Assembly: GCA_015487515.1 (NCBI GenBank)
Contig: WFPQ01000052.1
Span: forward strand, 1-12,169
Length of the DNA: 12,169 nucleotides
Direction: 5' to 3'
Source of the DNA: Hyphomicrobiales bacterium
Lineage (GTDB): Bacteria; Pseudomonadota; Alphaproteobacteria; Rhizobiales; Devosiaceae
In this document: piece after piece, positions 7,991-12,169 of the stretch
Layout: each line of letters starts with the position of its first letter
How positions within the stretch are numbered: position 1 is the first letter of the stretch
Position numbers and translations under genes: made by a program
The notes under the pieces: model-generated
Told to the model about the DNA's origin: nothing
The model's input: the letters and a program-made list of their open reading frames with translations, nothing else
Database searches by the model: none

Positions 7991-8004
7991 TTGATAAATA
8001 TCAA
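7991..8004. promoter_or_regulatory. Perfect FNR/DNR-type box TTGATAAATATCAA
   Basis: The site matches the symmetric consensus TTGAT-N4-ATCAA exactly and is the only full match I found in the window. It is in the intergenic region between the divergent regulator and narK1, 13 nt upstream of the regulator's GTG and 224 nt upstream of the narK1 ATG. The adjacent regulator has the residues expected to read it. Its closeness to the regulator start suggests autorepression or autoregulation of that gene; activation of narK1 would need the site at a suitable distance from an unmapped start. A candidate -10, TATTTT (8081-8086), would put it near -95, while a classical -41.5 position would need a -10 around 8027, where none is visible. 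Confidence 0.8.
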
Positions 8005-8120
8005 GAAGATTTCGACTTATTTTGCCTGCCCTGAGAAGCTTTGTAAAGGAGGAGTCTTAGTTTTCAAGGCCGGCTTCAACTATTTTCCATACGGCTCTTG
8101 TTTCTTCGATTCCGGCGTTG

Positions 8121-8134
8121 TTTTTGCGCAAAAA
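8121..8134. promoter_or_regulatory. 14-bp perfect palindrome upstream of narK1
   Basis: TTTTTGCGCAAAAA is a perfect palindrome 95-108 bp upstream of the narK1 ATG and is not an FNR-type site. It is followed at 8149-8155 by TTAAAAT, a possible -10. It could be an operator for a second regulator or part of the leader RNA. A/T tracts raise the odds of chance symmetry, but the GC core makes it more specific. Confidence 0.4.
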
Positions 8135-8228
8135 TCTCAAAAAGCAAATTAAAATTTCCCCGGTTGATCCAAGCTCGTGCGGAACGGCCGAAAAAACCGA
8201 TTCAAGAACCAAAACCGGGGACAGATTC

Positions 8229-9590
8229 ATGGCAGATTTATCAACAGTTACCCGCTCCGACCAATACAGGGCACTGGGGCTGAGCACGATTGCCTTTACC
8301 GCCTGTTTTGCAGTCTGGACGATATTTTCAATCATCGGCGTGCAGATAAAGGAAGACCTGGGATTGAACGAAACCCAGTTCGGCCTGCTGGTTGCCACCC
8401 CGGTTCTGACCGGTTCCCTGAGCAGGATTTTCCTGGGAGTCTGGACCGACCAGTTCGGCGGACGCATAATGCTTCCCCTGCAAATGCTGATAACGGCCCT
8501 GGCCACATGGCTGCTGGCCACGGTAACCACCTACGAGATGTTCCTGGTGGCCGCCCTCGGTCTCGGCCTGGCCGGGGGATCGTTCATCATTGGCATAGCT
8601 TATGTATCGCGCTGGTTCGATGCAAACTCCCAGGGGACCGCCCTTGGCATTTTCGGTGCCGGAAACGTGGGAGCGGCAGTGACCAACTTCGGTGCCCCGT
8701 TCCTGCTGCTGGCCGTGGGCTGGCAGGATACGGCCCGCATCTATGCAATAATACTGGCAGCCATAGCGGTATTGTTCTACATTTTTTCAAAGGAAGACCC
8801 GGTTCGGGTCGAGCAGAAGAAAACCGGGGCAAGGCCCGCCACGGCCATAAAACAGCTCGAGCCGCTGAAGAACATCCAGGTCTGGCGCTTTGCAACCTAT
8901 TATTTCTTCGTATTCGGCGCCTTTGTCGCCTTTGCCTCGTTCCTGCCGCGCTACTATGTGGGGGCCTATGGAACCACGCTGGCCATGGCCGGAATATTTG
9001 CCGGAATGTATTCATTGCCCGGCTCCATATTCCGGGCCCTTGGGGGCTGGATGTCCGATGTCTGGGGCGCGCGCTTCGTCATGTACCTGACATTCATAGT
9101 CTCCCTGGTGGTGCTGTTCATAATGAGCTATCCGCAAACCAGCTACGTGGTAACCGGCATACCCAATGCCGACGGCACTCCAAACCTCATCCGCTTCAGC
9201 TTTGGCATGCCGCTCTGGGGGTTTGTCTTCCTTTCCATAGTGCTCGGCTTTGTCATGAGCCTTGGCAAGGCGGCGGTCTATAAGCACATCCCGGTTTATT
9301 TCCCCAACAATGTGGGGGCCGTTGGCGGCCTGGTGGGCATGATAGGCGGTCTTGGCGGCTTCATACTGCCCATAGCATTCGGCATCCTGCTGGATACGAC
9401 CCGGGTCTGGTCATCCGTGTTCATGCTGATGTTCGTCATAGTGGCGATAAGCACGATATGGATGCACGTGGCAATAATCAGAATGGACCGCAAGCTGCAT
9501 CCAGAACTGAAAGACAACAAGCACCTTTCGGATGTGCCCCACGAACGCAAGATGCAGGAAGGCACAATGCTGGCCGAACAAAAGTCCTGA
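8229..9590 (+). CDS. narK1: Nitrate/nitrite transporter of the major facilitator superfamily, NarK1 type
   Basis: Inner-membrane NarK-family carrier, most like the NarK1 class thought to take up nitrate with protons at the onset of nitrate respiration. The 453-residue chain has about 12 membrane segments. It keeps the two substrate-contacting arginines of the family, R66 (GSLSR) and R269 (GSIFR, followed by GGWMSD), and both nitrate-signature glycine-rich helices, at about 113-150 (LAGGSF...GNVGAA) and 343-378 (GAVGGLVGMIGGLGG). The ATG at 8229 has GGGGA 7 nt upstream; the reading frame is open further back to a TTG at 8118, but the extra 37 residues are not membrane-like or conserved in type. 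It is first of a likely narK1-narK2-narGHJI operon. By hand count 22 of its 36 isoleucines are ATA, a strong bias. Confidence 0.92.
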   Translation: MADLSTVTRSDQYRALGLSTIAFTACFAVWTIFSIIGVQIKEDLGLNETQFGLLVATPVLTGSLSRIFLGVWTDQFGGRIMLPLQMLITALATWLLATVTTYEMFLVAALGLGLAGGSFIIGIAYVSRWFDANSQGTALGIFGAGNVGAAVTNFGAPFLLLAVGWQDTARIYAIILAAIAVLFYIFSKEDPVRVEQKKTGARPATAIKQLEPLKNIQVWRFATYYFFVFGAFVAFASFLPRYYVGAYGTTLAMAGIFAGMYSLPGSIFRALGGWMSDVWGARFVMYLTFIVSLVVLFIMSYPQTSYVVTGIPNADGTPNLIRFSFGMPLWGFVFLSIVLGFVMSLGKAAVYKHIPVYFPNNVGAVGGLVGMIGGLGGFILPIAFGILLDTTRVWSSVFMLMFVIVAISTIWMHVAIIRMDRKLHPELKDNKHLSDVPHERKMQEGTMLAEQKS

Positions 9591-9606
9591 AGCAAACCTC
9601 CGGCGC

Positions 9607-9626
9607 GGGGCGCCCCCGGGCGCCCC
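9607..9626 (+). promoter_or_regulatory. GC-rich hairpin made of a tandem 10-bp repeat, narK1-narK2 gap
   Basis: GGGGCGCC (9607-9614) pairs perfectly with GGCGCCCC (9619-9626) around a CCCG loop. The same stretch is two exact tandem copies of GGGCGCCCCC (9608-9627). It begins 16 bp after the narK1 stop. No T-tract follows, so it is more likely an mRNA-stabilising or processing element than a terminator. A second short dyad, CACGGA-G-TCCGTG, follows at 9630-9642. Confidence 0.5.
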
Positions 9627-9678
9627 CAGCACGGAGTCCGTGAAACAGGTCACGATTGCAAATGACGACCCAACCCAT

Positions 9679-9685
9679 GGAGAAG
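9679..9685 (+). promoter_or_regulatory. Ribosome-binding site that sets the narK2 TTG start
   Basis: GGAGAAG ends 4 nt before the TTG at 9690 (GGAG core 7 nt away). The frame is open only back to the TGA at 9663-9665 and contains no ATG or GTG before 9690. An out-of-frame ATG overlapping this site (9677) encodes only three codons before a stop. Confidence 0.65.
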
Positions 9686-9689
9686 TAAA

Positions 9690-11297
9690 TTGGGTAAAGA
9701 TCTTAGAAACTGGACCCCGGACGACGAAAAATTCTGGGAAAGCACTGGCAAGAAAATTGCCACCCGCAATCTGTGGATTTCCATTCCCAGCCTGCTGTGC
9801 GGATTTGCGGTATGGCTTTACTGGGGCATAATCACCGTACAGATGCTCAATCTGGGTTTTGCCTTCGAAAAATCCGACCTGTTCACCCTTACGGCCATTG
9901 CCGGGCTGACCGGGGCGACATTGCGCATACCTTCAACCTTTTTCATACGCATCGCGGGGGGGAGAAACACCATAGTGTTTACCACCGCCCTGCTGATGAT
10001 CCCGGCAGCAGGAACCGGCCTGGCGCTGCAAAATCCCGACACCCCCCTGTGGCAGTTCCAGGCCCTTGCCCTGCTGTCGGGAATCGGAGGGGGCAACTTT
10101 GCCTCCTCCATGTCCAATATCAGCTTTTTCTATCCGAAGAAAATCCTGGGCTATGCCCTTGGAATGAACGCGGGGCTGGGAAATTTCGGCGTGACCACCA
10201 TGCAGGTGCTCATTCCCCTGGTCATGACTTTCGGCCTGTTTGGCGGCAGTTCGCGCACCCTGCAGACCACTTCCGGCACCCTGATAGGAAAGATTCCGGC
10301 CGGCACCGAAACATACATTCAGAACGCGGGATTTGTCTGGCTGCTGTTCCTGATACCGCTGGCCATAATCGGCTGGTGGGGCATGAACAATATCCGCGAT
10401 GAGCAGGTTTCCCCCAACATACCAAATCCGATCGGAGCCTTTGCCATCATAACATTCATGCTTCTGATCGGGTTTGCTGCCGCCATTTTCGGCCTGTGGC
10501 TGATGCTGCCGGCCAGTGTCGGAGGAGCCGGGATCGCCATTTCCAAGTGGCTGATCCTGCCAATGGTCATCGCGCTCACCGTGCTGGGGCTGAAAATGAT
10601 ACCAGGGCCGGTGGGGCGCAACCTGACGCGGCAATACAAGATTTTCGGCAACAAGCACACATGGGCCATGACCATCATATACATCATGACCTTCGGCTCC
10701 TTCATCGGCTATTCGGCCGCCCTGCCCCTTACCATCAAGGTGGTCTTCGGATTCAAGCACGTGATGGTCGATGGAGTCCTGACCCATGACATTGCCAATC
10801 CAAACGGCCCCTCTGCCCTGATGTTTGCCTGGATGGGGCCATTCATCGGTGCCCTGATCCGTCCGATAGGTGGAATGATGGCCGACAAGATGGGTGGCGC
10901 CAAGGTCACCCAGATAATCTCCGTGATAATGGTCATAAGCGCCCTTGGGGTCGCCTACTTCATCCAGGCGGCCTATGCTTCCGAAACCCCCGAACAATAC
11001 TTCCTGCCGTTCATGTTGCTGTTCCTGACCCTGTTTGCCGCCACCGGCATCGGCAACGGTTCGACCTTCAGAACCATTGCCATGGTGTTCAACAAGGAAC
11101 AGGCCGGCCCGGTACTGGGCTGGACATCGGCAGTGGCCGCCTATGGGGCTTTCATCATACCCCAGGTATTCGGAGAGCAGATGGGGCTGGGAACCCCCCA
11201 GTATGCCCTCTACGGATTTGCGGTGTTCTATACCGTATGCATCATCATCAACTGGTGGTTCTACCTGCGCCCGAACGCCTATGTGAAAAACCCCTGA
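9690..11297 (+). CDS. narK2: Nitrate/nitrite antiporter of the major facilitator superfamily, NarK2 type
   Basis: Second NarK-family carrier, of the class that exchanges external nitrate for internal nitrite during nitrate respiration. The 535-residue product starts at a TTG. The soluble N-terminus (NWTPDDEKFWESTGKKIATRN, split over residues 7-27) is typical of NarK2/NarU-like proteins. Key family residues are present: R79 (ATLRIPSTF), R391 (ALIRPIGG, followed by MMADKMGG), first nitrate signature at 131-166 (GIGGGNFASSMSNISFFYP and onward), and second at about 453-491 (GIGNGSTF...GPVLGW). About 12 membrane helices are evident. It is longer than NarK1 chiefly through larger loops near 185-212 and 358-376. 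It lies 99 bp after narK1 and 76 bp before narG, so co-transcription is expected. In some Paracoccus-type bacteria the two are fused; here they are separate. Confidence 0.93.
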   Translation: MGKDLRNWTPDDEKFWESTGKKIATRNLWISIPSLLCGFAVWLYWGIITVQMLNLGFAFEKSDLFTLTAIAGLTGATLRIPSTFFIRIAGGRNTIVFTTALLMIPAAGTGLALQNPDTPLWQFQALALLSGIGGGNFASSMSNISFFYPKKILGYALGMNAGLGNFGVTTMQVLIPLVMTFGLFGGSSRTLQTTSGTLIGKIPAGTETYIQNAGFVWLLFLIPLAIIGWWGMNNIRDEQVSPNIPNPIGAFAIITFMLLIGFAAAIFGLWLMLPASVGGAGIAISKWLILPMVIALTVLGLKMIPGPVGRNLTRQYKIFGNKHTWAMTIIYIMTFGSFIGYSAALPLTIKVVFGFKHVMVDGVLTHDIANPNGPSALMFAWMGPFIGALIRPIGGMMADKMGGAKVTQIISVIMVISALGVAYFIQAAYASETPEQYFLPFMLLFLTLFAATGIGNGSTFRTIAMVFNKEQAGPVLGWTSAVAAYGAFIIPQVFGEQMGLGTPQYALYGFAVFYTVCIIINWWFYLRPNAYVKNP

Positions 11298-11316
11298 TGA
11301 AACCAGAAACGAAAAC

Positions 11317-11343
11317 GGTCCGGCGGGAAATACCTGCCGGACC
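11317..11343 (+). promoter_or_regulatory. Hairpin in the narK2-narG gap
   Basis: An 11-bp stem (10 Watson-Crick pairs and one G-U) joins 11317-11327 to 11333-11343 with a 5-nt AAATA loop. It begins 19 bp after the narK2 stop and ends about 30 bp before the narG ATG. The bases after it (CGACAGGAAAC) are not a U-tract, so transcription should pass through. A role in shielding or processing the narG mRNA 5' end is inferred, giving different levels of carriers and reductase. Confidence 0.55.
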
Positions 11344-11373
11344 CGACAGGAAACAAGAATTTAAGGACCCAAA

Positions 11374-12169
11374 ATGAGCCATCTTCTGGATCGACTGAAT
11401 TTTCTGGCCCGCAAGAATGTCGGCACCTTCTCAAAGGGCCACGGTGTGACCACCAACGAAAACCGGGATTGGGAAAACAGCTATCGCAACCGCTGGCAGC
11501 ACGACAAGGTCGTGCGTTCCACCCACGGGGTGAACTGTACCGGCTCCTGTTCGTGGAAAATATATGTAAAGGGCGGGATAGTGACCTGGGAAACCCAGCA
11601 GACCGATTATCCGCGCACCCGGCCTGACCTGCCCAATCACGAACCTCGTGGATGCGCACGCGGGGCCTCCTATTCGTGGTACATGTATTCGGCCAACCGG
11701 GTAAAACACCCGCTGATCCGTTCAAGACTGCTGAAATTGTGGCGGGCGGCCCGGGCCAGCCTTTCCCCGGTGGCCGCATGGGCATCGATCGTGCAGGACA
11801 AGAGCAAGCGCGAAAGCTATACGAAAATCCGCGGGCACGGGGGATTCGTACGTGTCCCCTGGGACGAGGTGAACGAAATAATAGCCGCCGCCAATGCCTA
11901 CACGGCAAAAACCCACGGGCCCGACCGGGTATTCGGCTTTTCGCCAATTCCTGCCATGTCCATGGTTTCCTATGCGGCAGGCTCGCGCTATCTCTCGCTG
12001 ATGGGCGGGGTGTGCATGAGTTTTTATGACTGGTATTGCGACCTGCCCCCCTCCTCTCCCATGACCTGGGGCGAGCAGACCGACGTACCGGAAAGCGCCG
12101 ACTGGTACAATGCGGGTTTCCTGATGCTGTGGGGATCCAACGTGCCCCAGACCCGCACGCCGGATGCAC
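11374..12169 (+). CDS. narG: Respiratory nitrate reductase alpha subunit NarG, N-terminal 265 codons (runs off the window)
   Basis: Catalytic molybdopterin subunit of membrane-bound nitrate reductase, reducing nitrate to nitrite at the cytoplasmic face. Translation of the open frame closely follows the known NarG N-terminus, including RDWE..YR.RWQHDK and [14 protein letters not shown]. Ligands of the FS0 4Fe-4S cluster are present: H51, C55, C59 and C94 (His replacing the usual first Cys is the NarG hallmark). YDWYCDLPP contains D223, the molybdenum-ligand aspartate of this family. The fragment ends at PQTRTPDA, about one fifth of a normal 1,240-residue protein. ATG is preceded by AAGGA at 6 nt. 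The N-terminus has no functional twin-arginine signal, as expected for cytoplasmic NarG. It is intact as far as visible; no frameshift. narH, narJ and narI are expected downstream, outside the window. Confidence 0.97.
   Translation, partial: MSHLLDRLNFLARKNVGTFSKGHGVTTNENRDWENSYRNRWQHDKVVRSTHGVNCTGSCSWKIYVKGGIVTWETQQTDYPRTRPDLPNHEPRGCARGASYSWYMYSANRVKHPLIRSRLLKLWRAARASLSPVAAWASIVQDKSKRESYTKIRGHGGFVRVPWDEVNEIIAAANAYTAKTHGPDRVFGFSPIPAMSMVSYAAGSRYLSLMGGVCMSFYDWYCDLPPSSPMTWGEQTDVPESADWYNAGFLMLWGSNVPQTRTPDA

Noticed and set aside
7925..8152. Small plus-strand frame of 75 codons across the regulator-narK1 gap, and a strong AAGGAGG at 8046-8052
   Set aside because: The ribosome-like sequence is not followed by a start codon at a workable distance, and the frame begins inside the regulator gene with no motif.
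8164..8168. TTGAT half-site closer to narK1
   Set aside because: The second half (ATCAA at 4-nt spacing) is absent; only a chance half-site.
8118..8228. N-terminal extension of NarK1 from a TTG at 8118
   Set aside because: The extension is hydrophilic and unlike the family N-terminus, while the ATG at 8229 has a good ribosome site.
9933..10997. Minus-strand open frame of 354 codons within narK2
   Set aside because: Antisense shadow of narK2; His/Gly/Asp-rich as expected of reversed membrane-protein codons.
11279..12169. Minus-strand open frame opposite narG
   Set aside because: The plus-strand frame encodes unmistakable NarG with all FS0 and molybdenum ligands.

Overview
The window comes from a moderately GC-rich Gram-negative bacterium, most probably a denitrifying or nitrate-respiring proteobacterium. 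An alphaproteobacterium is my best guess; this is inference from gene families (TAXI-type TRAP transporter with a C-terminal DUF3394 domain, narK1-narK2-narG order, a cysteine-poor DNR/NarR-type Crp/Fnr regulator), not from a marker gene. ATA is used freely for isoleucine despite the GC content, and dominates in narK1.

Left part (1-6677, minus strand): a periplasmic family-5 (oligo/dipeptide-type) ABC solute-binding protein (38-1825). Its permeases would lie beyond the left edge. A gene-free stretch of about 1 kb (1826-2829) follows, holding several inverted repeats. Next is a two-gene TAXI-TRAP transporter read right to left: solute receptor (5694-6677), then a fused 4TM/12TM permease with DUF3394 (2830-5469). 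A 10-bp perfect hairpin lies between these two genes.

Middle (6678-8228): about 600 bp without a gene, then a Crp/Fnr-family regulator (7279-7977, minus) divergent from the nitrate genes. A perfect FNR/DNR-type box, TTGATAAATATCAA, lies just upstream of the regulator's probable GTG start.

Right part (8229-12169, plus strand): narK1 (nitrate/proton symporter type), narK2 (nitrate/nitrite antiporter type, TTG start) and the first 265 codons of narG, the catalytic subunit of membrane-bound respiratory nitrate reductase. GC-rich hairpins sit in both intergenic gaps. The expected narH, narJ and narI would lie past the right edge.

Working together: the regulator is predicted to control the nar operon, and perhaps itself, in response to low oxygen and/or nitrogen oxides. 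NarK1 and NarK2 bring in nitrate and exchange it for nitrite, and NarG reduces nitrate at the cytoplasmic face. The TRAP and ABC systems import organic solutes of unknown identity; a link to nitrate respiration as electron-donor supply is only suggested by proximity. I saw no RNA genes, CRISPR arrays or mobile elements, and no clearly new system. The unexplained material is mostly regulatory: dyads, hairpins and the two large gene-free gaps.
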